Shown here one piece after another: positions 12,264 to 22,524 of a DNA stretch of 36,367 bases; position 1 is the stretch's first letter; each line of letters begins with the position of its first letter. A program made the position numbers and the translations under genes. The stretch is from Neoconidiobolus thromboides FSU 785 (lineage: Eukaryota; Entomophthoromycota; Entomophthoromycetes; Entomophthorales; Neoconidiobolaceae): contig MU626453.1 in the NCBI GenBank assembly GCA_025603075.1, positions 1-36,367 of the forward strand, in the 5' to 3' direction. The notes below the pieces were generated by a model. That model made no database searches, had not been told where the DNA came from, and worked only from the letters and a program-made list of their open reading frames with translations.

Positions 12264-12357
12264 GGGGTTGTTTTTTAGTTTCATTATTTTTCCATTTTTT
12301 AAGCGCTATTTGAGTGCAAAGATTGTAGTAAATTCTTAAACACAAAAACACATCCCC
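12264..12357 (-). mobile_element. Foldback MITE, copy D
   Basis: A 94-bp copy in reverse orientation (GGGGTTGT on the left, ACATCCCC on the right). It is flanked by AAAT on both sides, a clear 4-bp duplication. Confidence 0.75.
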
Positions 12358-12429
12358 AAATAATTCGAGTTTATTTTTAGATTATTTTTTATAAACTGAA
12401 TTCAAAAAGAGTAAAAACTAAATAGATGA

Positions 12430-12530
12430 TGTAATAATATATTTTTGTATTTAAGAGTTTTACTAACAATCTTTCCCCTCAAATAGTGATTAAAAGATGA
12501 AAAAGCTGATAAAGCTAAAAAAACCCATGT
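12430..12530 (+). mobile_element. Foldback MITE, copy E (degenerate)
   Basis: A decayed copy that keeps the ATTTTTGT, TTTAAGA, TTTTACTAACAATCTTT and CTCAAATAGTG landmarks. The GGGG and CCCC ends are eroded, so the boundaries are approximate. Confidence 0.55.
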
Positions 12531-12953
12531 GTGTAACTAGAGACTTATTACTGGGTTACTAGATAGATGTTTTTTTAATAATAGCATAAATTTTCAAAAG
12601 TTAAAATAAATAAAATAGAACTATTTTGAAACTTTAAAAAACATATGGTTTAAATAAATTGTTTAAATTTGTATTTATTTACACCAATTTTAGCTAAATA
12701 TATTCCCAGATATGTTAAAATTAGATACGATTAGTAGAGATGGCAATGTAAGTAAGTTTAGTGATAAATATAGTTTACTCCATTCTACTATTTTCACAGT
12801 AAAAAAGTTTGTCCAAATCCTCTTTTTTATTTGCAACTTTTATAAACTACAATCACTGCAAAATTACTGGATAAACCTACTAGGGTGTTAATTCAAGAAC
12901 AACGATTTTATATAAATTAAAATTAATTTAATGATTATATTCAAACAATCTTG

Positions 12954-14711
12954 ATGAGCAAAAAAAGAACAATAGATGTACAAAAATCTTATAGACACTA
13001 TGCGGCTGAAAAACTGGATGAGATTGAACTGAAAATAAGCCATATATTTGAACAGATAAGTGAAAGAACGATAAGTGAAAAAGAATTAATCTTATTGTCA
13101 AATTACATAAAGTGGATTGGGTTTATTACAAAAAAATACCACTGCATATTAGAAAAGAGAGAAAAAATAGTGTATAGGAAAAATGGAAAAGAAAAATATA
13201 AACAAATTGAAAATACGTTCTTTGATGGCGTTAATAAAGGGACAGAAGTTTTTATCAAACTAAATCAACCATTCTTAGAACACCTTTACTTATCTTTTGG
13301 AGCCAATAAAAATTTATTAAACGAGTTAAACCTATCAGTGGTCATTATGTGCGGCCTAAAACCTTCTCAGCTATTTCATTGCTTCGCTAATGTTTACTGT
13401 AGTAAAATGGATCCCAACTCATTATGGTTATCAAGAGAAAACTTACTATATATACTTCGGAGTAAGAAAAACAATCTTTTAAAAGTGATGCTGTTTCAAG
13501 CGCTTATTAAACTAATTAAGTTCGAATCTGAGGAAACTGCTAACTTATTTCGATTTGAGCATATTAATTTTGAGATAGCTTTGAAAGAATGCTTTGATTA
13601 CCCCTGTATTGAAAACATAACTGCAATAGTAATGTACATTAGCGAACTATATTTTTCTAGGCAACTAACGACAGCACATATATACATACAATCCTTAATC
13701 CATATCAAAGATGCTATTATGGAATTGGAATACCGTACCCCATACCTATCAAAAGAAATGCTGGAATGGAAAGAGAGATTATGGGAAATGATTGAATTTT
13801 ATCATCTTTTTTTAGGGAACCCAGAGAAGACTTCGTTACTTGGCAGGGAAATAGAATTCAATCATGTTAAATCAAAAATCATATGTGCTCCTACTTTGCC
13901 CAGGTTATCTAATGAGCAAGTTTTATTAATTTCGTCAAAAGATGCTTTATTAAGCTTTGAATCCAAAGAAGATATATTAAGAAGGGAAATCAATAGTGAG
14001 CATTATTATTATTCATTAGCTACATGGGTTGAAATGGAAACACTAAGGGTAACTAGGAAACAAGTTTTGTGTTTAAAGTCAGGGAATAAAATCAAATATG
14101 ATCTTAAATTTCATGATAACATGGTGAAACTTACTGAATTGATGGAGCAAATAAACATTATTATTAAAAACACACCATCCGAGTATAAAAAATATGCTTT
14201 AATTACGAAAAAACAGGCTTATTATATGCTAAATCATGGTAAGAAAATATCAGATAGATGTTATTCCTTTGGGTCTTACGCCTATAGTATCATTATTGAA
14301 TGCAGGCTACTTATTATGGATCCTTTGTCTTGGAATATTACCCAACCTCATAAGCTTACATCTCTTTATTCCTGGGATATTGCCCTTCTTGCCGCAAATG
14401 AAGTTTGGGATTATTTGGACAGAGCAATAGAAATGAATTTCAAAACAAAAGATGTTGTTTATCCTAGAATGAACAATTGTATATGCTTCCGTGCACTTAT
14501 CAATTTTTCACTTAATGTATTAGCTAATGATGTTCCTTTAGAAACAAAATGGGTGTTCTATAAAAGATTGAACGAGCTCTTGCATTGGTTGAAGTATTGC
14601 ACTACATCCGAGTATGGATTCCCCGATTCTTCAACCTTTTTGAATTTCATTGTAAATAGTATTCCATTATACAATTTTTCAAATCAATTCTCATTTTCAG
14701 ACTATTTATAA
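12954..14711 (+). CDS. Putative fungal transcription-factor (MHR-like) protein without zinc cluster
   Basis: Intronless frame of 585 aa from the ATG at 12954 to TAA. It is largely helical. I do not recognise a close family. Around residues 225-310 the order YISELYF, IHIKDAIMELE, LSKEMLEWKERLWEMI, GREIEFNHVKSKI and APTLP resembles the middle homology region (fungal_trans) of Zn2Cys6 regulators, where a helix is followed by E-x-RRRLWW, GRP and a short acidic segment. No CX2CX6C cluster occurs in the protein, and I see none upstream. It could therefore be a regulator that lost its DNA-binding domain, use an unseen 5' exon, or be something else. Some tracts are basic (KKRTIDVQKSYRHY at the N-terminus). 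It converges with fibrillarin. That it is a real gene is strongly supported by its length in a region full of stops; the family call is weaker. Confidence 0.6.
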   Translation: MSKKRTIDVQKSYRHYAAEKLDEIELKISHIFEQISERTISEKELILLSNYIKWIGFITKKYHCILEKREKIVYRKNGKEKYKQIENTFFDGVNKGTEVFIKLNQPFLEHLYLSFGANKNLLNELNLSVVIMCGLKPSQLFHCFANVYCSKMDPNSLWLSRENLLYILRSKKNNLLKVMLFQALIKLIKFESEETANLFRFEHINFEIALKECFDYPCIENITAIVMYISELYFSRQLTTAHIYIQSLIHIKDAIMELEYRTPYLSKEMLEWKERLWEMIEFYHLFLGNPEKTSLLGREIEFNHVKSKIICAPTLPRLSNEQVLLISSKDALLSFESKEDILRREINSEHYYYSLATWVEMETLRVTRKQVLCLKSGNKIKYDLKFHDNMVKLTELMEQINIIIKNTPSEYKKYALITKKQAYYMLNHGKKISDRCYSFGSYAYSIIIECRLLIMDPLSWNITQPHKLTSLYSWDIALLAANEVWDYLDRAIEMNFKTKDVVYPRMNNCICFRALINFSLNVLANDVPLETKWVFYKRLNELLHWLKYCTTSEYGFPDSSTFLNFIVNSIPLYNFSNQFSFSDYL

Positions 14712-15426
14712 CTTGGTTGTAATTAAAAATTCAATCAATTATCGAAACTGATAGAATATTATTATTATTTAAATCTAAAATTGTACATACCTAAATTCGC
14801 AACCTTCAAAACATCTTTTTGAAATTCGATACAATTAATGCAAAATTGTCTTTGGTATAATTATATCCAACTTTTTCTTGAATATTTCTCATTTTATTAT
14901 AGAGGACTTTAATCAAACTCTTAGCTTATGTGTTGATATATTATACTTTAAATCTAGGTGATAATTTTTATTACCTTAAAGTATAATATTGTTACATTAG
15001 TTATCCAATAACAATACATTTACTCTTTTGAAGTAATGAAACCATCAAGAATGACTATTGTTTGAAATACTGTTTAACTTTTAATACATTGTAAAATACT
15101 GGCATCTTGTGTTCAAGTAGAATCAAAATCATTAAATTAGTTTGAATAAATACAAGTATAACTCTTTTAATATTTAGTCATTCTAAAATCCATCTCCGAA
15201 TACTCTTCAATTCATGGTTTAATAATTATAATCAAAAGGTTTAGTTTATGAATTTTAATTTATTTATCTATAATTGTATTTAAGTGCAATAGTTAACCAA
15301 AAAAACATTATTCTAATTCTAAAATTGGATGAGTTAAACTTCTGGTTAATATAGCAAATACAAGGTTTCAAATAAAAAAGGACTGGATAATGACTGATTA
15401 AGCTAGCTCATCATACTTTTATCCTT
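14712..15426. other. Spacer between convergent genes
   Basis: About 715 bp between two 3' ends. It contains the near-perfect palindrome at 14938-14989 and is otherwise featureless AT-rich sequence. Confidence 0.6.
14938..14989. repeat. 52-bp foldback palindrome between convergent genes
   Basis: Arms ATATTATACTTTAA (14938-14951) and TTAAAGTATAATAT (14976-14989) are perfect 14-bp complements. The middle adds a second complementary segment (GGTGATAA with TTATTACC, one mismatch). It may be a small foldback element or a bidirectional 3'-end signal. Confidence 0.6.
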
Positions 15427-16679
15427 TTATGCTTTGGGAGAAGGCCTATGAAACAAATATTAATAAAAAACATAATGATTTTATTACTATATTACCTGTA
15501 AACACCAACAACTAAGGCATGATCACGCTCATATGGTTCAAGAGTAAGTTGTTCTTGTGGTTTGATCTTTTCTTGTTGCATTTTTTTAACTTCACTTGCA
15601 AATACTTTAGCAGCATCAACAGTAGAATCAATACAATTAGCCTAAGAATATAAATATAATGATTTTAAACATATTGAACTAAATACCTTAATAGAGATGA
15701 CAATGTGACCTTCGTTCTTTAAGAAATGATGGGCATTAAGAGCAATAATACGAGCTTGATCAGGTTGGGCAACATCAGCAAATACTACATCAACCATACC
15801 GACTAACATACGATATTTATGAGGGTGACGGGCATCTTCAATGATAGGGATAACATTTGTACGTTTTTTGGCGACATTGATAAGATCACGTCCGGAACGG
15901 TGGGAGAATTCAACAGCATATACAACACCTTCTGGACCAACGATATCAGCAACATGGGAAACAGTAGTACCAGAAGAACCACCTAAGTATAAAACTTTCT
16001 TTCCTGGTGCAATGTGGATATTATCGATACCACCTAAAATACCAGCAGCTAATTTTGAACGGAAAGGATTCCATACACGATACTCAGTTTTAGTACCATC
16101 TGCTGCCTAAAATAGTTAGTTTCAAATACATTCTATTATCTAAGCAAACTTACTTCAACTGAAATACGTTTTTCACCATAGGTACTTTCGCCAGGAACAA
16201 GATTTTTAGTAACTAAGAGATCTTCTTTTCCTCTAGCAACAAAAACACCTAATCTTGTTAACATTTTATTACCATACTTACAAATAATAGTTTACCTTCA
16301 TGACGATGGGGCTCTACAATAACTTTAGCCCCGCCTCTAGCTCCAGCACCTCCTCCACGGCCTCCTCTGCCGCCACGGCCTCCTCTATCTCCTCCTCTTC
16401 CACGAGGAGCTCCACGGCCCCCTCCACGGCCTCCACCAAAGCTTCCTCCACGGCCTCCTCCTCTACCTCCACCAAAACCGCCACGGCCTCCTCCTCTGCC
16501 ACCACGGTCTCCACCAAAACCACCACGGCCTCCTCCGCGGCCTCCTCCTCTGCCACCACGGTCTCCACCAAAGCCGCCACGGCCTCCTCCTCTACCTCCT
16601 CCTCCTCTGCCACCACGATCACCTTTTCAAATTAATAATATTCGAATAAAAATAATAAATGAAACATACCGAAACCCAT
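15427..16679 (-). CDS. Fibrillarin, rRNA 2'-O-methyltransferase
   Basis: Fibrillarin (yeast NOP1, animal FBL) is the catalytic subunit of box C/D snoRNPs and methylates rRNA in the nucleolus. Six exons: 16679-16670 (only 10 nt), 16622-16296, 16248-16154, 16106-15687, 15641-15496 and 15445-15427, joined by introns of 45-50 nt, give 338 aa. The start is followed by a glycine-arginine-rich domain (residues 4 to about 100, RGG/FGG repeats). After it come [12 protein letters not shown] (about 102-113), [15 protein letters not shown] and the methyltransferase fold. The SAM site reads [20 protein letters not shown], followed by [44 protein letters not shown] and [17 protein letters not shown]. Near-identity to animal and plant fibrillarin is evident. 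The last exon is needed to end in VYRPSPKA; reading through its 5' splice site would stop after VYR. Confidence 0.97.
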
Positions 16680-17628
16680 TTTTTAGTAGTATATAATAAA
16701 GGTAAAAAAGTTAAAGAAGAACTTAATGATTAAATCTATATTCAAAGTATTTCAGAAGAGCTTATATGTACTCTTTGCTTTTTTATCAAATAGATTTAAA
16801 GATAACAATATACTTTTTTTAATTTTTTATTTCTAGTTCTTCGATTTTTCATTCGAATTTTATTCATAAGTTTTGACCCAATCCCTGCCAAAGTATTTTG
16901 ATATTGACTAATCAAATTCGACATTAATTTATTCTTTGGACCAGTTGGATATATGGGATTTTATTCCAATTTTTAAATTAGAAAAGTGGTAAATATTATA
17001 AATTTGTATTATTTAATAATGTAAGTGTTTTAACTGTTTTAATTTCACTAATATCCTTGAGCTTTATATAGCAATAATTTAATATTGTTATTAAGAATTT
17101 TAATAAAAATAAAAGGTTATATATAAATGATTGTAAAACAGTTATTTATAGTTTAATCTTTTTTTATAAGGCACTGTAACTTGAGTTATATACTTAATAA
17201 CTCGAACATTACATTTATAAATTATTCAACTTTATTAAAAACTCATTAAATCACACAATAAATTGATACAATCGTTAAGCTAAAATTAAATATACTATTA
17301 AGTAATATAAACAAGCATAATTTCTAAAAAATTAGTAAAGACAGTTTTTCTAAAATATCACGAATATTCCTTTAATTTCACCTTTTTAGAATCCATATAA
17401 TAAAAAGATGTGTTTATTTTTTATCTACAGACTAATGCAAAATATTAAATATTGATATAGCTAAAACTTTGAAAAACTAACATTTAAACAAGTACAAGAT
17501 GTCTACGCTTTATATTGGCAAAGAAAGCAAAAATACTTATGAAATACAAATATAATTTAAAATAACCTATAATTTTCTTTTAAAAAATTTTATCACAATA
17601 ACAATAAAAAGTAATATTGTTAATATTT

Positions 17629-17725
17629 GGGGCTGTATTTTTGTGTTTAAGAATTTTACTAACAATCTTTCTACTCAAATAGCGCTCAAAAAATAGAAAT
17701 CAATGAAATCAAAAAAAACATCCCC
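17629..17725 (+). mobile_element. Foldback MITE, copy F
   Basis: A 97-bp copy beginning GGGGCTGT and ending ACATCCCC, with ATTT directly repeated on both sides. Confidence 0.75.
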
Positions 17726-17883
17726 ATTTAATAAAAAGTGTTAAAAAAATTTCTAAGTTTATTTTTAATTTTTTAACTACTAAAAAACTTAATATCCAAA
17801 TGTTTTAATAATAATTTTTGATCAAAAATATGTTAATATTTCAAAGCTTTTTCTGTCATGTATTATTGAAGCTTTTAAAATAT

Positions 17884-17979
17884 GGAACTGTGTTTTTGTG
17901 TTTAAGAATTTTACTAACAAATTTTCCGTTCAAATAGCACTTAAAATGGAGAAAGTAATGAAATCAAAAAAACATCCCC
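17884..17979 (+). mobile_element. Foldback MITE, copy G
   Basis: A 96-bp copy whose left end has drifted to GGAACTGT while the right end keeps ACATCCCC. ATAT lies on both sides. Confidence 0.75.
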
Positions 17980-18106
17980 ATATTATACCTGCTTTTATAA
18001 AGTGATGTATACTGGTTTAATTTAATTATATTAGAATTTTTAATTATGTATAACAAATAAATTTTAATGAATAATGTTTTAGTTTAATTTTTATTATAAT
18101 TAATGT

Positions 18107-18175
18107 ATATTTTATTTTTATTTTTATTTTTATTTTTATTTTTTTTTCACTTTTTTATTTTTATTTTTATTTTAT
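18107..18175. repeat. TTTTTA minisatellite
   Basis: Tandem TTTTTA/TATTTTT units interrupted by a T-rich block with one CAC. A short open frame across it is low-complexity and not taken as a gene. Confidence 0.8.
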
Positions 18176-18660
18176 ATATTAGGATATTTAAATACAAAAT
18201 TCAGATTTTTCAAAAGTTTAAAAAAAGTTGTCCTAAATTATTTTGCTTCAATTTTAATAATTTAATAGTTTTATTATTACTAGTATAAAAATTAAAATTA
18301 GTAAAAAACAGACTATTTTAAACTATATTTTTTAACATTATTATTTTTCATTAAAATCATACTGCTTTGAAAATATTTATAAAAACTTTAAGTATTTTGC
18401 ATTTATATTATTTAAAAAACAGCCTATATTTTAAGTTTTTGAATTATTATTTAATATATAGATATACAAATATAAATATAAATATAAATATATTTTAAAT
18501 TTTAAGTAATTATTAAAATATTATTAAAAATAATAATAGGCAATAATAAGTGTAATAATAAGATAAAAAACTATTTATAAAAACAACAGTTTGGAAATAT
18601 CAGATTAAATGATTAAAACAAAAATTAAGCATATTTGTTAAAAAATTTAAAAAAGCAATT

Positions 18661-18758
18661 GGGGATGTATTCTTGTGTTTAATAATTTTACTAACAAATT
18701 TTCTACTCAAATAGCACTTAAAAGTAGAAAAAATAATGAAGTCAAAAAAAACACTCTC
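18661..18758 (+). mobile_element. Foldback MITE, copy H
   Basis: A 98-bp copy beginning GGGGATGT and ending ACACTCTC, with AATT directly repeated on both sides. This shows that the target site need not contain TA. Confidence 0.75.
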
Positions 18759-18907
18759 AATTGATAAATAGTTTATTTTTTTATAAAAAAATAGAAACTT
18801 TTTTAAAGCAGTTTATAATAATAAATTTTAGTTAATTTGAAATTAATTACTTGACTATCTATTTAAAAAGATATTAACAATAGTTTAAATAATCCAGTTT
18901 ATTTATC

Positions 18908-18975
18908 ATGTTTTTTGATAATTAATACTTATCTTAATAAAATAAGATTTTTATTTAATGATTATCAAAAAACAT
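18908..18975. repeat. 15-bp perfect inverted repeat with 38-nt spacer
   Basis: ATGTTTTTTGATAAT at 18908-18922 is exactly complementary to 18961-18975. The spacer is AT-rich. It may be a tiny foldback element unrelated to the GGGGATGT family. Confidence 0.65.
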
Positions 18976-19114
18976 TAACTAATAAGTTTTAACTTAATTT
19001 ATATCAATTGAAATATAAAACTTTATAAGTCAATATTAACATTGGGAAAAATTTGAAACTTTCAATGAAATTCATAAAATTAAAAGTTTTTATTTAATTT
19101 TAAGCTTTTCAAGT

Positions 19115-19200
19115 TTAATTAATTATACATTAAGGACTTAAATTTAAAATTTGTATTAATTTTTAATTAAATTCTGAAACCAACTTGGACATTCCCACTT
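19115..19200. repeat. Old dispersed repeat, second copy
   Basis: Shares ATACATTAAGGACTTA and the downstream order of words with 1805-1900, with substitutions and gaps. Its nature is unknown. Confidence 0.45.
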
Positions 19201-19337
19201 ATTGTTATTATTTCTAGTTTAGTAATTTTAAAATTTAGATTACAAGAATCAAACGATTTAATATAGTTCTAAGTTATTAGTTTGGATATGGAAATGCAGT
19301 ATATTATAATTTATATATTAACATAGTAGATATTCTG

Positions 19338-19444
19338 AGTATGATATTTATAAAAATTTTATTTAAGAATTTTGCTAATAGCCTTTTCACTCAAATAGCG
19401 CTTAAAAAATGGAAAAGTGATGAAACCAAAAAAAAGGTTCTTAT
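19338..19444 (+). mobile_element. Foldback MITE, copy I (degenerate left end)
   Basis: Keeps TTTAAGAATTTTGCTAAT and CTCAAATAGCGCTTAAAA, then GGAAAAGTGATGAAACC. The left GGGGATGT is lost. It abuts copy J, which lies in the opposite orientation. Confidence 0.65.
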
Positions 19445-19448
19445 ATAT

Positions 19449-19545
19449 GAGAGTGTTTTTTTTAGTTTCATCACTTTTCTATCTTTTAAGTGCTGTTTAA
19501 GTGAAAAGATTGTTAGTAAATTCTTAAATCAAAAAGTACATCCCC
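19449..19545 (-). mobile_element. Foldback MITE, copy J
   Basis: A 97-bp reverse copy beginning GAGAGTGT and ending ACATCCCC, with ATAT on both sides. It lies 4 bp after copy I, so the two form one long inverted repeat. Confidence 0.75.
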
Positions 19546-21187
19546 ATATACTATCGTATGAGTTTTACCATAAAATTATATAATTTTGAGCAAATATAAC
19601 ACAGTAAGGGCAGATTGGGATAGTCCATAATTGTCACTGTAATTTTTTTGTTTTTAACCAAAAAGTATATTACTGTTTCAACTAATAACGTATTTTTAAA
19701 ACTAAAATTAAATAAATTTATAACAAGATCTATATGAAGGATAACAGTGAGTTTATTTTCGAAAAATAATAGAGAAGGGAGGTTAATTAAAAGGTCATCG
19801 TATATAATTTAGTTATTGCTACAAATCCGAGAGCTAAAAAATATTTGATAATAACCTTATAATATTTAAAAAAAGAATAGAATTTAGTTTTACATTTTAA
19901 AGCATTAAGGTTTCATGGTATCATTTATTAATTTAAAAATAAATTATTCTTACACTGTTTGTTAGACTATTTAAGCTATATTTTCGAAATAAAATTATCA
20001 AAAATCGTTGTAATATCACATAACATTAAACCTAGTATATTTTGTAATGTTATTATTGATTTTGATCTCATTATTGATTTTGTAAAAAGTTCAAAGAGAA
20101 TTGTAAGGTTTATATCCAAAAAAAATTCTAAATGGATTATGCCATATTAATTAAATGGATTCATATATCATTTTAATATAATTAGTTAAGCCATTATTTA
20201 AAGGAACAACCTCCTTGTTTTAAATATAGTAAAGATTATTAATCTAATTAAAACGATGAGCTAAATTTTGTAATTTTTGAAAATAAACTTTGATAAAAGG
20301 TATTTGATTGGTTTATTTGTAAAAAAATCTCTAATTTTTTTGTATGTTGTTCTTTAAACCAAGGCTTTATGAAATAATTTATAAGAATTTGAGTAATAGG
20401 AAACATGATTTTAAAATTGAATCATTATTCTTATCATTAAAGCTTCAATAATTATAAACATCTTTCGTTATATTATTTTATGTAAAAAAATTAGCTTACT
20501 AATCTCTTTTTAACTACGGATACTAACTTCTTTTTTATAGATTAGTACTGGGGTCTTAAGATCGTCAAAATTGAACCTAAAAATACTTCAAGCTAGAAAC
20601 TGAAAATAGATTTAGTTTATTTTTAAGCCTTGTTAAATTTAAGTCATTCAAATAATTCATTCACTTATCGTAAATTTTAAGTTTAATTTATGCAGTTTTT
20701 TATGGGGTTAATTAGTTTTTTATCTTGTAATTATTAAAATAATATTTCCTAAAATATCTTAATTGACGTTTTATTTTCGTAGAAAAATGGCTTTAAGATA
20801 TCCACGGTTATTAATTTTGCAGTTTAGAATTAGAATGTTTCAATTCGACTTTACATCACCAAAAATAATTATAGTAATATTCAGAACTATTTGGCTTAAA
20901 CTTTACATAACTATCTCTAAACTAATTACTAATTACGTATTTATACTCATGGCTTATAAATCAATTCAATCAAAGTTCCTTTAACCAAAGGTGACCTAAA
21001 CTTTAAATGATTTCATTTATAATTAATGGGCATCTTAGTAATTGAGTTAAGTAAATTGCCTAAAATAATAATAAATCAACGTTTATTTTCTATAATTATT
21101 TATAAGTTAAATTAAATTTATAGTAAATTACCTAATGCTTTTTTCTAGATTTCATGAAATCACCTTGCTAAAGCTTTTCAAAGAGGA

Positions 21188-21196
21188 TATAAATAG
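21188..21196 (+). promoter_or_regulatory. TATA box of the 150-aa gene
   Basis: TATAAATAG lies 80 bp upstream of the ATG at 21276. It is a textbook match at a plausible distance. Confidence 0.5.
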
Positions 21197-21275
21197 GAGT
21201 GAAAAATAAGAAAAAATAAATAATCAATTTAATCTTATATCCTACAAAAATATTACTCTAACATCAAAAACCAAT

Positions 21276-21728
21276 ATGCCAACAAACAAGTCATTGGGTT
21301 TAATAGCTGCTTTAGCACTCGCAAGTCATGCTCCGGGATTAAAGAAAAAGGAAGAAAACAAAAGAAGAATAGTTACTTCACCAGAAAGGTGCTCAATGGA
21401 AAGCGAGGAACTATCATCAACACCATCTGAAAGTGTCAAAAGTGCCAATACCTCTTGTGATACTATATCCGATGATGAAGGTCCAATCGATAAATTAGAT
21501 GCTATATTGAATGATCCTATCTTTAATCAAGCAGTTAAACAAGTCAAAAATACATTGAATAACAACTCTCATAACTCAAATCGCAATGCATCAATGTTAT
21601 GCATGAATGATCCTCAAGTCAAACAAGCTATATTACAAGCTCGTTTAGCAATGAGAAATCCAGAGATCCAAGAATTAGCTAGAAAAAATACGCTGGACGC
21701 AAGTACCAGAACATCATTGTACAGATAA
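21276..21728 (+). CDS. Hypothetical protein with duplicated NDP helix motif
   Basis: An intronless 150-aa protein that I cannot assign to a family. The N-terminus is mildly hydrophobic (LGLIAALALASHAPGL, residues 7-22), followed by a basic stretch and a Ser/Glu-rich acidic middle. The C-terminal half carries two copies of a pattern: NDPIFNQAVKQVKNTL (79-94) and NDPQVKQAILQARLAM (111-126), then NPEIQELARK as a weaker third. NDP followed by an amphipathic helix recalls STI1-like repeats of chaperone adaptors, but this is only a resemblance. A TATA box 80 bp upstream and codon use like neighbouring genes support a real gene. Confidence 0.65.
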   Translation: MPTNKSLGLIAALALASHAPGLKKKEENKRRIVTSPERCSMESEELSSTPSESVKSANTSCDTISDDEGPIDKLDAILNDPIFNQAVKQVKNTLNNNSHNSNRNASMLCMNDPQVKQAILQARLAMRNPEIQELARKNTLDASTRTSLYR

Positions 21729-22305
21729 TTATTTATAGATTCTTATTACTTGTAAATCTAAGCGTATTTAATCTTTAAAAAGCCATTTTATGAGGTTGTT
21801 TGTAATTAGTTCTAACCATTTCTATTTAAAATAAATTTAATAACTTTTATTCTTTATTTTCGATTTTTTCGATGTACCAATGATCATTATAAAATATATT
21901 ACTTTGACGTTACCCCTTTAGCTTTGGGTTTATAACAGAATTTTTTACATGAAACTGAGTCAATTGATTATATCATCGATTGTAATTAAATTTTATCCTA
22001 AACCACATTACATTTAACCTGGGTTTTTAACTTTAATGTACAATCCTCATTTTATATAAGTTGAATATATTTTAAATGATTCTGAATAAAACTGCCGATT
22101 TATCCGTATTTAATAATGTTTGAAAATTTAACAAGACAATAAAGTACGCACATGACGTTTTCTAATAAATAGAAAATTGACATTTTGTACTTTGAATATA
22201 ATTGTTAAATGTAATACTAGTATATCTCAATATCCTCTTTTATGATATGGGACGTAGTCACACTTTCAAGTCTTACACTCCTTACTAGATTCATAATATG
22301 ATCTA

Positions 22306-22524
22306 ATGCCATATCAAACATCAATTTTAAAATTAGTTTATAAAAGCGAATCTTTATTTCTCAAATCAACTTTGATCATTTTTAGATCATTTAATATTAC
22401 TAAATTTCAAACAAAATATAAAAAACAATTTAGAAGCTTAACTGTTCCCCCTCAACTTTACTATTCTATTTTTAAAAAGCTTGGAATTACCACGCACCTC
22501 AAATGTTTTAGTGTTAAATACTAA
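22306..22524 (+). CDS. Doubtful small ORF, 72 aa
   Basis: An ATG-initiated frame of 72 codons encoding a basic protein with a hydrophobic stretch (FLKSTLIIFRSF) and a C-terminal half rich in Lys, Tyr and Phe. I recognise no family. In a region where stops are frequent the length is slightly notable, but chance remains the simplest explanation. A terminal exon of an unseen gene is possible. Confidence 0.2.
   Translation: MPYQTSILKLVYKSESLFLKSTLIIFRSFNITKFQTKYKKQFRSLTVPPQLYYSIFKKLGITTHLKCFSVKY

Larger units (their letters stand above)
12049..12953. other. Spacer with two foldback elements
   Basis: About 900 bp between the tyrosinase relic and the next gene. It contains foldback elements at 12264-12357 (-) and 12430-12530 (+, degenerate). 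No zinc-cluster-like exon is visible upstream of the gene that starts at 12954. Confidence 0.6.
16680..21275. other. Gene-poor, repeat-rich 4.6-kb region
   Basis: I see no convincing gene. It holds five foldback elements (17629, 17884, 18661, 19338 and 19449), a TTTTTA minisatellite near 18107-18175, a perfect inverted repeat at 18908-18975 and an old dispersed repeat near 19115. Short open frames here (for example near 19959 and 20763) lack ATG starts or recognisable content. Confidence 0.6.

Noticed and set aside
16300-16635. Open frames on both strands over the fibrillarin 5' exon, one Ser/Thr-rich and one Glu/Val-rich
   Set aside because: They are other-frame readings of the GGN/CGN codon repeats of the glycine-arginine domain; the fibrillarin frame is unambiguous.
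18103-18288. A Phe/Leu/Ile-rich frame resembling a membrane protein
   Set aside because: It is a translation of the TTTTTA minisatellite.
19341-19583. An 80-codon frame
   Set aside because: It lies across two foldback elements and encodes only their sequence.
20763-20984. A 73-codon basic, hydrophobic frame
   Set aside because: It begins with TTG rather than ATG, has no recognisable domain and lies in AT-rich spacer. It is most likely chance.
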